Assembly: GCA_018136815.1 (NCBI GenBank)
Contig: CM030932.1
Location: 4,936,407 to 5,000,406 of the forward strand
Source: Isochrysis galbana
Taxonomy: Eukaryota; Haptophyta; Isochrysidales; Isochrysidaceae
Length of the DNA stretch: 64,000 nt
Direction: 5' to 3'
In this document: piece after piece, positions 43,785-52,570 of the stretch
How the letters are laid out: each line of letters begins with the position of its first letter
How positions within the stretch are numbered: position 1 is the first letter of the stretch
Program-made: the position numbers and the translations under genes
Notes under the pieces: model-generated
What the model was told of the DNA's origin: nothing
Database searches by the model: none
What the model saw: the letters and a program-made list of their open reading frames with translations, nothing else

Positions 43785-44072
43785 CGCGCGCCGCCGCCGC
43801 CGACGCCCTCGATCCTCTTGCGCCCCCCCCCCCCCTTCCCTCAGTCTCAACCATAGAGCTCTAGAGTTACTTGTTGTCCTAGTTTAATCCTAGTGCTGAG
43901 GGACCGTAGCCCTTCGACGGCAACGGAGCCCCTACCCCGCGATGGGGGTGTGCGCGGTTAGTGCATGGCTCGTCCGGTGTATGTGGCTAGGGATGCTAGC
44001 CAACAAGACCTCTTACAAGACTACAACTTCTAACGTGGTAGCCCCGCCGAGAGACCACCCCAACTTCTACAG

Positions 44073-44241
44073 CCTGGATGGGAAATACGGTGCTGGGGCC
44101 TGCAAATACAGCCAAATACATCGGCCAAATACATTTCAAATACATTCGAGGCCTACAACCCAGGACGCGCTTCAAATACAGCCAAATACATATGTATTTG
44201 GCCTCTGGCCAAATACGGTAAATACGTATTTCCCATCTAGG
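44073..44241 (+). mobile_element. 169-bp hAT-like MITE
   Basis: Perfect 8-bp duplication TTCTACAG (44065-44072, 44242-44249). Ends CCTGGATGGGAAATACG and CCTAGATGGGAAATACG (inward) match at 16 of 17. The interior has many CAAATACA motifs. The ends share GATGGGA with the element at 1436, so the two probably use related transposases. Confidence 0.9.
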
Positions 44242-44324
44242 TTCTACAGCCACAGCGCGCTCGAGCGCTCGACGACGCCGCCCTACAAGGCATATACATA
44301 TACGTATACAGCGTATATGTTACC

Positions 44325-44550
44325 CCCCAGGAGCCAACGCCCCCCAGGAGCTATCGGGGGGCCCCAGGAGCTATCGGGGGGAAATTTTCTCCCGATCGCC
44401 AACAGCCCCACCGAGAGCTATCGGGGGACCGAGAAAATCCCCCGAGAGCTATCGGGAGATTGAGATTGCTCATGGAAGGTGCCGTAAGCCGTAAGCGGAT
44501 CCCCCAGTAGCTATCGGGGGGAGAGGAAATCCCCCGAGAGCAAACGGGGG
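44325..44550 (+). repeat. Palindromic GAGCTATCGGGGG repeats
   Basis: AGCTATCGGG occurs six times in about 180 bases, usually paired with an upstream CCCC(C)GAGAG or CCCCAG so that each copy can fold. Irregular spacing. No coding role seen. Confidence 0.8.
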
Positions 44551-44640
<90 letters not shown>

Positions 44641-44710
44641 GCTCTCCCGCCCCTCCCCCCCCCCCCTCCCTCCTCCCTCCCTCTCTCTCCCTCCCTCCCT
44701 CTCTCGGGAG
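44551..44710 (+). repeat. TC microsatellite
   Basis: An uninterrupted (TC)n of about 85 bases, followed by CCCTCC-rich sequence. Confidence 0.95.
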
Positions 44711-45005
44711 GCAGCGGTAGGGTGCGCGCGACAGCGCCGTTCGTCTCAGCCGCAACCTCAGTGGATGGATGGGGGAAGGAAGGGGAGGACGGCGGAAATA
44801 GGTGGTGGGCGGCGGCGGCTCAGATTGCGAGAACAGCGAACAGGGGCGGTGCGCTGAGTGAGCAGCCAGGTGCAGGTCAGGTGGCGGCTGGAGGAGCGGC
44901 AAGCGTCGGTGAGAGCCAAAGGTGGGGGGGGAGCCGCGGGGGCGGCGGAGAGAAGAGAGCGAGAGAGCGCGATCCGCAGACCGCAGACCGCGGACCATCC
45001 TCGCC

Positions 45006-45092
45006 ATGAAGTGCCACAGCCGCAAGAGGCGCCACACCGAGATCGTGGTGGACGAGTCCGAGGAGTCCGAGGAGGAGGAGCCTGCGGCAGCG
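45006..45092 (+). CDS. Possible first exon, interrupted
   Basis: ATG then KCHSRKRRHTEIVVDESEES and an acidic run. This looks like a natural N-terminus (basic, then acidic), but the sequence then enters the satellite-related repeat. Probably a gene start cut by repeat insertion, or chance. Confidence 0.3.
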
Positions 45093-45285
45093 ATGGCAAC
45101 GGCCCCGCCAATCGCCGCCGCCGCCCGCACACATCGCGTCGAAGTTGGCCCTGCGAAACACCGACAACAAGACCAAGCACCAAGCCTATGGGCCGAACGG
45201 GCCAGAGTGCCCAACTTTCGCACGCGACTGCGCTTGCCGCTGGCGCTTTTTTGCCCCTCAGCTTGCTTAGGGCGATTTTCAACTA
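45080..45285 (-). repeat. Satellite-related single copy
   Basis: Reverse complement matches 830-1020 along its length, including the GCAAGCTGAGGGGCAA end. It directly precedes the hairpin and ATG of a LINE copy, so this repeat and the LINE are neighbours here as they are at the left end of the window. Confidence 0.75.
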
Positions 45286-46230
45286 ACTTTATAGTTGGTT
45301 GCCATGGAGCGCGCCGCCGCTCCCCACCTCTCCTTCGGGCCCACCGCCGCGGGCGCCCCCCCAGCACCCATGGAGCTGTCGCTGGCGAAGCGACCGCGTC
45401 CGCCAGCAGAGGCCGAGCAGGTGAGCGCGACCCCGGTCGCGCCGCACGGCCCGTGGCCCCGGCCACACCAAGGAAGGCAGCCATGCTGGCCCACCCCATG
45501 GTGGGTCACTGACTGTGACATGAACCACACCAGCACCAGACCAGAGGAGACGCTCGTCCACCAGGCATGCCTTATGGCAGAGGCCTCTCCCACCCTGGGG
45601 ACGGCCGCGCTGCCTAGGCGGCGCGGCCCGAGACCGGGTGGCCCTTATGGGCACAACTCCAGCAACAGCAGCAAAGCGCACAAAGACACTGGCCCACAAA
45701 CAACACAGCACAAGGACACACAGACGAGAGACCGCTTGGCTGCGTCTTGGGACGCACACTACACCGCTCTAACAACTACCCGCACGGATCCACCCATAGC
45801 CTCACCGCCCCCGACCGCCCCTGCCACTCAGGAGCCGCCCTCAGATGAGGAGCAAGGCCACATGGAATCGGACGCAACTTTCGACTTGTCCTTCCACCAG
45901 GAGGGCGACTACACCTTCCTGGAAACCACCGTATACGCTGCAATTGTAGAGCTCCTCTTGGAGCTCGAAGGTGTCGACCCGGAGCCGGACTTTTGGGCCC
46001 GCTCCATCCGCGGACCATGGCACATCGCCGTGAACGAAGACTGCGCGCAACAATTCAAAGAGCGATATGGCGATATCACCACACTCCGCATCAACCAAAC
46101 CGACATTTCGGTCAGCATCAAAGTGGAATCCATCGATGAGAAGATCAACAAAAAAGGCTCCTCGTCGCGCAAGGCGCTGTGCAAAAAAAGGGGACATCGC
46201 AGCCAGTCCCACCCTTTCACCGCGCCCTCG
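45281..46230 (+). mobile_element. LINE 5' part: hairpin leader and ORF1-like domain
   Basis: A hairpin (AACTAACTTTATAGTTGGTT) is followed by GCC and ATGGAGCGC at 45303. The open frame encodes ELSLAKRPRPPAEAEQV, then LLLELEGVDPEPDFWARSI and GPWHIAVNEDCAQQFKERYG. The last parts correspond to LEGVDLEPDF and GPWEIMVTADCANQFREMY in the copy at 2776-5039. Similarity fades near 46200, before the zinc fingers. Confidence 0.8.
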
Positions 46231-46517
46231 CTCCTCTCCAACCAAACCAAAAAGCAGGTGGTTGCACCCCACCCCACCGAGAGGGTGCAACCTCAGGTTT
46301 GGTTGTTTTTTCCGCAAGTGCCCCCCATGTGGACGGTATAAGTTCTACTTAAAGGACCCCCTTATTATAGTACAAACGGGATCTCCGCGGCATTTGCGCC
46401 GATGGTCGGGCGGCGGAGGTGTCCAGGCACTGCCCGGCGGGAACCGCGTCGGTCGGCGAGGTGGTGATGTACTTCACAGTCGGCGGGCGACGACCACTCG
46501 GTGGTGTGCGGGGTGCG

Positions 46518-47067
46518 TGTCGTCCGCCGGACGTCACGTCCACGTCTTTAGTGTTATGGCCTACGCATCGAATTAATCATATGCTGCCCTCTTGAGGTGA
46601 GGACCTTACCCTTTGGCAGGCTAAACCGCCACCATTTCCATTTCCACGCCGTTAACAAGAAAAGGAAGGTTATTGCGACGCTTACTCCCAGCGCGATTCC
46701 AAACTGTATGGCGGCGTTCAACCCTGACTTCTGTAAGAATGCCATGGTAAAGCCGCCTGGTACTAAGATGGCAACGACAAAGACTATAAACAACCTTAGT
46801 ATCGCATCTTTTAGCCGAATGACGTCGTACTTGTCTTTGCTGTATTGAAGGTAGATCGACATGGTGCACCCGCCTTTAACATTATTATCCGAAAAACTTT
46901 GGGTGCGTGTCGTCCGCTGGACGTCACGTCTTTAGTGTTATGGCCTACGCATCGAATTAATCATCTGCTGCCCTCTTGAGGTGAGGACCTTACCCTTTGG
47001 CAGGCTAAACCGCCACCATTTCCATTTCCACGCCGTTAAAAAGAAAAGGAAGGTCATTGCGACGGGG
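46518..47067 (+). repeat. 165-bp direct duplication
   Basis: 46518-46682 and 46903-47067 match nearly base for base (CGTCTTTAGTGTTATGGCCT, then CCTTACCCTTTGGCAGGCTA). The second copy breaks off the C-terminal part of the ORF present in the first. Confidence 0.85.
46554..46862 (-). CDS. Small two-span membrane protein in the TIR element
   Basis: 102 residues from the ATG at 46862. Two hydrophobic segments: RLFIVFVVAILVPGGFTMAF and IALGVSVAITFLFLLTAW, the latter followed by KWKWWRFSLPKGK, a basic aromatic stop-transfer patch. The N-terminus is polar (MSIYLQYSKDKYDVIRLKDA). No family recognised. The partial second copy of its 3' end suggests past duplication. Confidence 0.5.
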   Translation of the reverse strand: MSIYLQYSKDKYDVIRLKDAILRLFIVFVVAILVPGGFTMAFLQKSGLNAAIQFGIALGVSVAITFLFLLTAWKWKWWRFSLPKGKVLTSRGQHMINSMRRP

Positions 47068-47191
47068 TGTGTGCCTGCACCACCAGTTGAAGCGACTAGA
47101 GATGAAGTATTAAGATGAACACTCCCCGTGTGGATTGTTGGAGTTCTCTTTTTATTTAGCCTGTGGCGCGGCTTCGTGCCCCTTTGGATTT

Positions 47192-47437
47192 TTATCGGTG
47201 GACCGCTTGTTGAGTAATTTCCACACGAGTGATTACAAATACTGCGAGCACGATGGCTCCTAGCAAAAATGCGGCTCCCTTTGCGAATATTTTGGTTACT
47301 TCAGCTTGAAATTTGTCTTTTCGTTTGGCCGCTGCCGAGTCCGGATGACACTCGATTTTTAGGGAGCGCACCGGTTGAGTCCACCCGATCGCCTGTAGAT
47401 CGACGTCTTCCCATCGCACGTCTTCTGAGCTGAGCAT
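47192..47437 (-). CDS. Small single-span membrane protein in the TIR element
   Basis: 81 residues from the ATG at 47437 (the frame is open further upstream without ATG). A polar N-terminal half (MLSSEDVRWEDVDLQAIGW, KIECHPDSAAAKRKDKF) leads to one membrane segment, GAAFLLGAIVLAVFVITRV, and a short tail. Same strand as the 102-residue ORF, about 330 bases upstream of it. No family recognised. Confidence 0.45.
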   Translation of the reverse strand: MLSSEDVRWEDVDLQAIGWTQPVRSLKIECHPDSAAAKRKDKFQAEVTKIFAKGAAFLLGAIVLAVFVITRVEITQQAVHR

Positions 47438-47928
47438 CGACGGGAGGCACAAACGAAACACAAGACGTCTTCCGCTTGATGGGTCCCCGTGTTCCGAGTT
47501 AGGGGCGAAGTTAGGCGTCGGTAGAAATTATATACCTAAAAAGCCGGGAGGGGCGTGACAAAAAAAAGGAACCTCGAGTTGCACCCTCTCGTACGAAGAC
47601 GCGCAGGCGTCCCATAGGCGGGAGGAGAGGCGTCTACCGAGGCGGGCGGAGAGGCGCGTCAACGTCTCCTGATCGGGGGGACAGTGGCTGAGCTGAGCGA
47701 GGGCAGCGCCGGGCGAGCGGAAGCAGCACCTAGAGCAATGCCCCCCCCCCCCCCCGCCCTCACGTGGCACTGTTCGTTTTGGCTGACGAGTAGATGGGTA
47801 GGATATAAGGGAAAGAAAGACCGCCCAAGCTCGCGAGAAGGCTCGCCACACGGGCGGTCGTGGGGGTAGCAAGGGTCAAAAAAGAGAGGTATGACTTGCA
47901 GCGCTCACTGTCCGCGTACTCCTTGCAG

Positions 47929-48180
47929 ATGAATGAGGATTCTTCTACCGCCGAGGTACTAGTTAAGGCCGACGGACGGTGCGTGCCGAGTGCGTTGTCG
48001 GGCGAGTGCAGCGGCCCCGACGTTGAGCTCCTTGCCGACGGAAGGTGCGTGCCCAGTGCGTCGTGGGGCGAGTGCAGCGGCCCCGACGTTGAGCTCCTTG
48101 CCGACGGCAGGTGCGTGCCCAGTGCGTTGTCGGGGGAGTGCAGCGGCCCCGACGTGGAGCTCCTCCCCGTGAGCCCGTGA
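47929..48180 (+). CDS. ORF with three 22-residue tandem repeats
   Basis: Three 66-base units (47970-48167) encode ADGRCVPSALSGECSGPDVE plus LL, with small changes. The ATG at 47929 follows a CTTGCAG that could be an acceptor, so this may be a last exon. Each unit has two cysteines. Codon-period conservation (66 bases, silent and missense changes, no stops) supports translation. Function unknown. Confidence 0.45.
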   Translation: MNEDSSTAEVLVKADGRCVPSALSGECSGPDVELLADGRCVPSASWGECSGPDVELLADGRCVPSALSGECSGPDVELLPVSP

Positions 48181-48405
48181 GCGCCCGCCTCAATCTCCCA
48201 AAATAGCCCGCCACGCGCGGGGGAAGGGAGGGGGGTCACTCACCGACGCCATTGCCCTTCGTGGGGCGGGAGGGGGTTGGTCGGAGGGGGGAAGCGGCTG
48301 GCGGGGCAGGTAAAGGTAAGGGGGAACCCTGCGGAATCCTTTTGGACTTGGTTGGACACCCAGGGGAGGTGGGAAATAGTGGTTAAAATGAGTGAGTGAC
48401 CAAGC
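48175..48405 (-). repeat. Partner of the repeat at 62-280
   Basis: Reverse complement matches 62-280. Begins right after the stop of the 22-residue repeat ORF. Confidence 0.8.
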
Positions 48406-48756
48406 TAGGGGAAGGGAAGGAGGTGGAAAGAAGGGACGTAAGGGCGTTGTCGACAGTGAGGTAGTAGATACCTGGACCCATAGTAGGTGTGCAGCCACGT
48501 TTTTCATATATACTACTAATATATTCAGTATGCTACTATTACTAAAGTACTTCTCTAGTAGTATTTTTGATCAGCAGCTGACTCTGCTCTTCCCTCTTCT
48601 TCTGCTCTCTAGCCGCTTCGAGGCAGCTGCAGCCCGCCCGCTCTCGAGGCGCACCAGCTCGGCTGCCGTGCTGCACCGCGCTCAGCCAAGGCCTAAGCAA
48701 CACTGTTGGTTTGCGTGGAGTTTTCAACAAGCACACTGTGCGCCGCTTCCTGCCAG

Positions 48757-49374
48757 ATGGCTCAGATGCTGACGCGGCGCCGCCCCTGGCTGGACCACAG
48801 TGCACTGCATTCGTGGACAGCCCGAGGTGCGGCACGCAAGCTTGCCTCTGGCGGCAGCGTCTCAAGCGTCAAAGCCATGCTGAGGGGCAGAGCCTACCTC
48901 CGCTCAATGGCTGTCATCACGTGCTCGTACATTGCTGGCGATGTGGTATGTCAGCATATCGAGGCGGCCGAGTGGAGGAACCAACGACGAACTGCTGAGT
49001 TTGCCATGGTTGGTGGCTTGCTCATGGCACCAATGTCGCACACCCTCGAAGCTGGCCTGGAGCACGTATTCCCCGGCTCAAAGTTGCGTCCAATACTCCA
49101 AAAAATCATCGCTCGCATTTTTGTTGCTCCAATCTTCCTATCTGTGTCATTCGGGTCCCTTGCGCTACTACGCAATGAAGACGTTTCTGGAGCATTGCGT
49201 GCGAAGGTGTGGCCTGCATGGAAAACAGGATCGCTCTTCTGGCCAGCCGTTGCTGCCATCACATATAGGTTCGTACCACTGGCGGCACGACCTGCAACTG
49301 GCGCCATGGTCGGCAGTGTGTGGTCGTGCTACCTCAGTTGGATCGCTTTCACAAGTCGTAGTGTCTCAGTATGA
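48757..49374 (+). CDS. Mpv17/PMP22 family membrane protein
   Basis: An intronless 205-residue frame from the ATG at 48757 to TGA. The family pattern is clear: RAYLRSMAVITCSYIAGDVV, GGLLMAPMSHTLEAGLEHVF, QKIIARIFVAPIFLSVSF, then the signature VWPAWKTGSLFWPAVAAITY and FVPLAARPATGAMVGSVWSC followed by YLSW. Four membrane spans are expected. Members lie in the inner mitochondrial or peroxisomal membrane (Mpv17, PMP22, yeast Sym1) and are thought to form channels or carriers. The N-terminal 35 residues are basic and Ala-rich and could be a mitochondrial presequence. Length is normal for the family. It lies free between two repeats. Confidence 0.9.
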   Translation: MAQMLTRRRPWLDHSALHSWTARGAARKLASGGSVSSVKAMLRGRAYLRSMAVITCSYIAGDVVCQHIEAAEWRNQRRTAEFAMVGGLLMAPMSHTLEAGLEHVFPGSKLRPILQKIIARIFVAPIFLSVSFGSLALLRNEDVSGALRAKVWPAWKTGSLFWPAVAAITYRFVPLAARPATGAMVGSVWSCYLSWIAFTSRSVSV

Positions 49375-49499
49375 GCCCGATCTCTAGAGACTCCACATTG
49401 TCATTGCGAGCGTACGGCGAATCCGGTGTGGGGCAGCAGACTGCTGATGATGCGACCCAATAGGCATTTCATTTAAGGTTCTTATTTGTCAATTTTGTG

Positions 49500-49892
49500 C
49501 CAACTAAGTTTATACTTAGTTCGCCCATGGGTGGCCATGAGCCCCCCCCTCTCTCTCTCCACTCCTCCCCTGCTCTGGAGGAGGAACCACCCACCCTCCT
49601 GGCATACCTGATGGCTTGCCAGGAGCACACTGCCCTGCTGACCCATTCCTCTCCCCACAGGCCCGCCTGACTCGCCCGCCTTGGCCTGTCGTGGCCAGCC
49701 CATCTGGCCCCCCCCTGATCAGGACCCCCCTCAGCCAGCTCCAATCGACCTGCAGGGGCGCGGAGCGCCAGCGAGGGAGAGGCAGGAGAGGCCAGGGCCA
49801 CGCGCCCAACCTCACCTGCCTCCTGAGCTGGGCTCCCCGGCCCCTGCAGGCCACCTGGGGACCTGAAGAGGGCCGCAGGCGCAGGCGCGCGC
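49500..49892 (+). repeat. Non-autonomous retroelement fragment, 5' part
   Basis: Starts with the hairpin CCAACTAAGTTTATACTTAG, then CGCCCATGGG and the GC-rich body. It ends near 49892, where the GGTGTCGTTCCGTC repeat begins. No 3' tail. Confidence 0.75.
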
Positions 49893-49955
49893 CATGGAGG
49901 TGTCGTTCCGTCAATAGTGGGACATCAGTCGAATTGAGCGATCAAATGTCCACAG
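49893..49955 (+). repeat. Dispersed repeat, copy 2 of 3
   Basis: Same block as 14587 and 52411, with a few substitutions. Confidence 0.75.
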
Positions 49956-50034
49956 TTGTATTGTAGTTGTTTAACATTAGATCTTGTTAAAATTATAAGA
50001 GAGAGGCCGTCAAAGCTTCTTCGCTAATCACATC

Positions 50035-50370
50035 GGTGCATACCGTGCATGGGCACGGCGCGATGTGCATCGGTCCCCCCGCGGATACGCCGTGCGCGCG
50101 CATGTCAACCCGTTCCGTGTGTGTAGCCCCTGCGGCCCACAACTACGTAAACTGGCCATATAAGAGATGTTTCGTTACTCAGCGCCTGTGATGACTTGCA
50201 ATCACATGTGCACGCCGTGCGTGGGCACGGCGCGATGTGCACCGGCGCACCCCCCGCGGGGGCGCCGTGCGTGCGCATAGCAACTTCCAGGAAGGTGCAC
50301 GCCGTGCGTTCACTCTTTTCGCGGGGGAACTCTGGGCGCGGGCGGAACAGAGTGTGATTGCCACTCATCA
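50035..50370 (-). repeat. GCACGGCG-rich repeat, inverted relative of 51629-52272
   Basis: Contains two partial units with GCACGCCGTGCG, CTTCCAGGAAGGTGCACGCC and CACTCTTTTCGCGGGG, the reverse complement of the units on the right. The pair forms a long interrupted inverted repeat around 50371-51628. Confidence 0.75.
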
Positions 50371-50430
50371 TGCAGCATAACAACTTTTTCTGCACGCCGT
50401 TCCTTCTTGGCGAAAAGTGCGGAAGGACCT

Positions 50431-50640
50431 GCCCTTCCTCCTGCCCCCTTCCTCCTGCCCCCTTCCTCCTGCCCCCTTCCTCCTGCCCCCTTCCTCCTGC
50501 CCCCTTCCTCCTGCCCCCTTCCTCCTGCCCCCTTCCTCCTGCCCCCTTCCTCCTGCCCTTCCTCCTGCCCTTCCTCCTGCCCTTCCTCCTTCCCTGCCCT
50601 TCCTGCTCTTCCTCCTGCCCTGCCCTTCCTGCCCTTCCTC
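50431..50640 (+). repeat. 14-bp minisatellite TGCCCCCTTCCTCC
   Basis: About ten exact 14-base units, then degenerate TGCCCTTCCTCC units. It keeps frames open on both strands. Confidence 0.95.
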
Positions 50641-50674
50641 GTGCCCCTTCCTCACCTATTGCTCGTCCATCGAA

Positions 50675-51385
50675 ATGCTCATGCATACACCGGTCACCAC
50701 GAGCGCTGCATCGCCAGGCGCTCACTCCAACCAGTTTCAACTCGAAGAGCGCTCCCAGACTTCCACCAAGCGCAAATGCACCCAGGAGGGAACCGACTCC
50801 AGTGTCGAGCCCGCGGTCAAGCGAACTCTCACGCCGTACACCCAGAGTGCACACATCGTCGCTCTCGACGTTCTGATCAAGAGCGCCATCCTACTCGACG
50901 ACCCTGACCATGACATGGAACTGTTGTTCGAGGCCAAAAAGCAGGAATTGCTCCAACGTTTCCCCATGGCTCACCCCAGGGTACAGCGGTTCCTTTCGCT
51001 CATCCAGAAAGCACCCCCCCACCCTTGTCCAATCTTCAACCAACTTCAATTCATCGTCGCAGCAGTCGAATGCAAGCCAGATGTGCGCTTCCACTCAAGT
51101 AGCCTCCCGCTCCCACAGGCCCGGAGTCCTCGTCGGTGGTGGTGGTGGTGGCCTCATCGGTCGGGGAAAGGGCCTCCTCCTCGGCATCAGGAACGCGAAC
51201 AGGATCCGCCTCCTCCGCCGCGCCCTTGGAGCAAGAAGAGGAACGAGTCGTGCGAGCAGCGCTTGCGCTCGGCGTCCAGTCGACAGGTGGCGGTGTCGAG
51301 CGAGTCGAACGAAACCAGCGAGCAGGAGCACGAGACGAGAGGACGGAGGACCGTACCGATGCGCGCCGAGTCGCCACCATCGTGA
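50675..51385 (+). CDS. Hypothetical ORF inside the inverted repeat
   Basis: ATG at 50675, 236 residues. The first 145 look natural: TKRKCTQEGTDSSVEPAVKR (nuclear-signal-like), then a helical part AHIVALDVLIKSAILLDDPD, ELLFEAKKQELLQRF and VQRFLSLIQK. From about 51120 the frame becomes compositional, and a CCCACAG near 51118 may be a splice site. An opposing minus-strand frame (51383-51051) also exists. No family recognised. Its position between inverted repeats suggests cargo of a mobile element. Confidence 0.35.
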   Translation: MLMHTPVTTSAASPGAHSNQFQLEERSQTSTKRKCTQEGTDSSVEPAVKRTLTPYTQSAHIVALDVLIKSAILLDDPDHDMELLFEAKKQELLQRFPMAHPRVQRFLSLIQKAPPHPCPIFNQLQFIVAAVECKPDVRFHSSSLPLPQARSPRRWWWWWPHRSGKGPPPRHQEREQDPPPPPRPWSKKRNESCEQRLRSASSRQVAVSSESNETSEQEHETRGRRTVPMRAESPPS

Positions 51386-51628
51386 GGAAGATGAGGGCGA
51401 GGAGAGAGCTGGAGGGTGAGCGAGGAGGGAGGAGGGAGGCAGGCAGTAGGAGCCGTCTCTCTCTGGTAGGTCGATGAGAGGGGGGAGGAGGGGACCCGGG
51501 GGAGGGGGCCCCGGGGGAGCGGAGAGACCCCAAGACCTCGATCGTTTACGTTAGTGTTTTCGCAATATACGGTAATATTTTCACCGGTCCCAGGGGTGCC
51601 CCCGCGGTTCCCGACCGCCTCTGCGTCC

Positions 51629-52272
51629 AGAGTCCCCCCGCGGAAAGAGTGAACGCACGGCGTGCACCTTCCTGGAAGTTGCTATGCGCACGCACGGCGC
51701 CCCGCGGGGGGGGGAAGCCGATGTGCATACGCACGGCGTGCACAATGATTGCAAGCAATCACACGTGCTGCGCAAACGAAACATCTCGTATATGGCTACT
51801 TTACGTTAATGTGGGCCTTAGGGAAAAAAGTTTCTATGCGCACGCACGGCGCCCTCGCGAGGGGGAAGTCGATGCGCATACGCACGGCGTGCTCAATGAT
51901 TGCAAGTAATCACATGTGCTGCGTAAACGAAACGCAATCACACTTTGTTCCGCCCGTCCTCCGCGCTCAGAGTCCCCCCGCGGAAAGAGTGAACGCACGG
52001 CGTGCACCTTCCTGGAAGTTGCTATGCGCACGCACGGCGCCCCGCGGGGGGGGAAGCCGATGTGCATACGCACGGCGTGCACAATGATTGCAAGCAATCA
52101 CACGTGCTGCGCAAACGAAACATCTCGTATATGGCTACTTTACGTTAACGTGGGCCTTAGGGAAAAAAGTTTCTATGCGCACGCACGGCGCCCTCGCGAG
52201 GGGGAAGTCGATGCGCATACGCACGGCGTGCTCAATGATTGCAAGTAATCACATGTGCTGCGTAAACGAAAC
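51629..52272 (+). repeat. Two 304-bp units, period 340
   Basis: 51629-51932 and 51969-52272 are nearly identical, separated by 36 bases. Each has sub-repeats GCACGGCGTGC and CGCACGGCGCC around CAATGATTGCAAG-AATCACA blocks. Confidence 0.9.
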
Positions 52273-52410
52273 ACGGCGACTTTATTTTAAAAAAAAAGTT
52301 TCTATACACAGCCTTGTTTTGTACCAATATTGTTCATAACTTAAAAGAAAACAGATTGTGGTCCTCTTTTGACGGAACGCGACTTGGGCCAGAGCCGTAG
52401 GGAGGTGTCG

Positions 52411-52470
52411 TTCCGTCAATTGTGGGACATCAGTCGAATTGAGCTATCAAATGTCCATATACAAATCTAC
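52411..52470 (+). repeat. Dispersed repeat, copy 3 of 3
   Basis: Matches 14590-14650 and is cut by the gap at 52471. Confidence 0.8.
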
Positions 52471-52570
52471 NNNNNNNNNNNNNNNNNNNNNNNNNNNNNN
52501 NNNNNNNNNNNNNNNNNNNNNNNNNNNNNNNNNNNNNNNNNNNNNNNNNNNNNNNNNNNNNNNNNNNNNN
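52471..52570. other. Assembly gap (100 N)
   Basis: Exactly 100 N; hides the 5' end of the gypsy element gag. Confidence 1.

Larger units (their letters stand above)
46278..47591. mobile_element. 1.3-kb element with TIRs and two membrane-protein ORFs
   Basis: Inward-facing ends share CGAGAGGGTGCAAC and, after a 3-base difference, AGGTT. The left end also forms a hairpin with GGTTGCACCC just outside (46259). A third copy of the end is at 33207. Inside are two minus-strand ORFs with membrane segments and a direct duplication of about 165 bases (46518-46682 and 46903-47067). No transposase is visible. The target duplication is unclear (at most 2 bases). Confidence 0.6.

Noticed and set aside
44351..45499. 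382-residue minus-strand frame with RERERE repeats
   Set aside because: Created by the TC microsatellite and repeats; it spans several unrelated repeat units.
50105..50854. Minus-strand frame rich in Gly/Arg/Lys/Gln repeats
   Set aside because: Product of the 14-bp minisatellite read in antisense.
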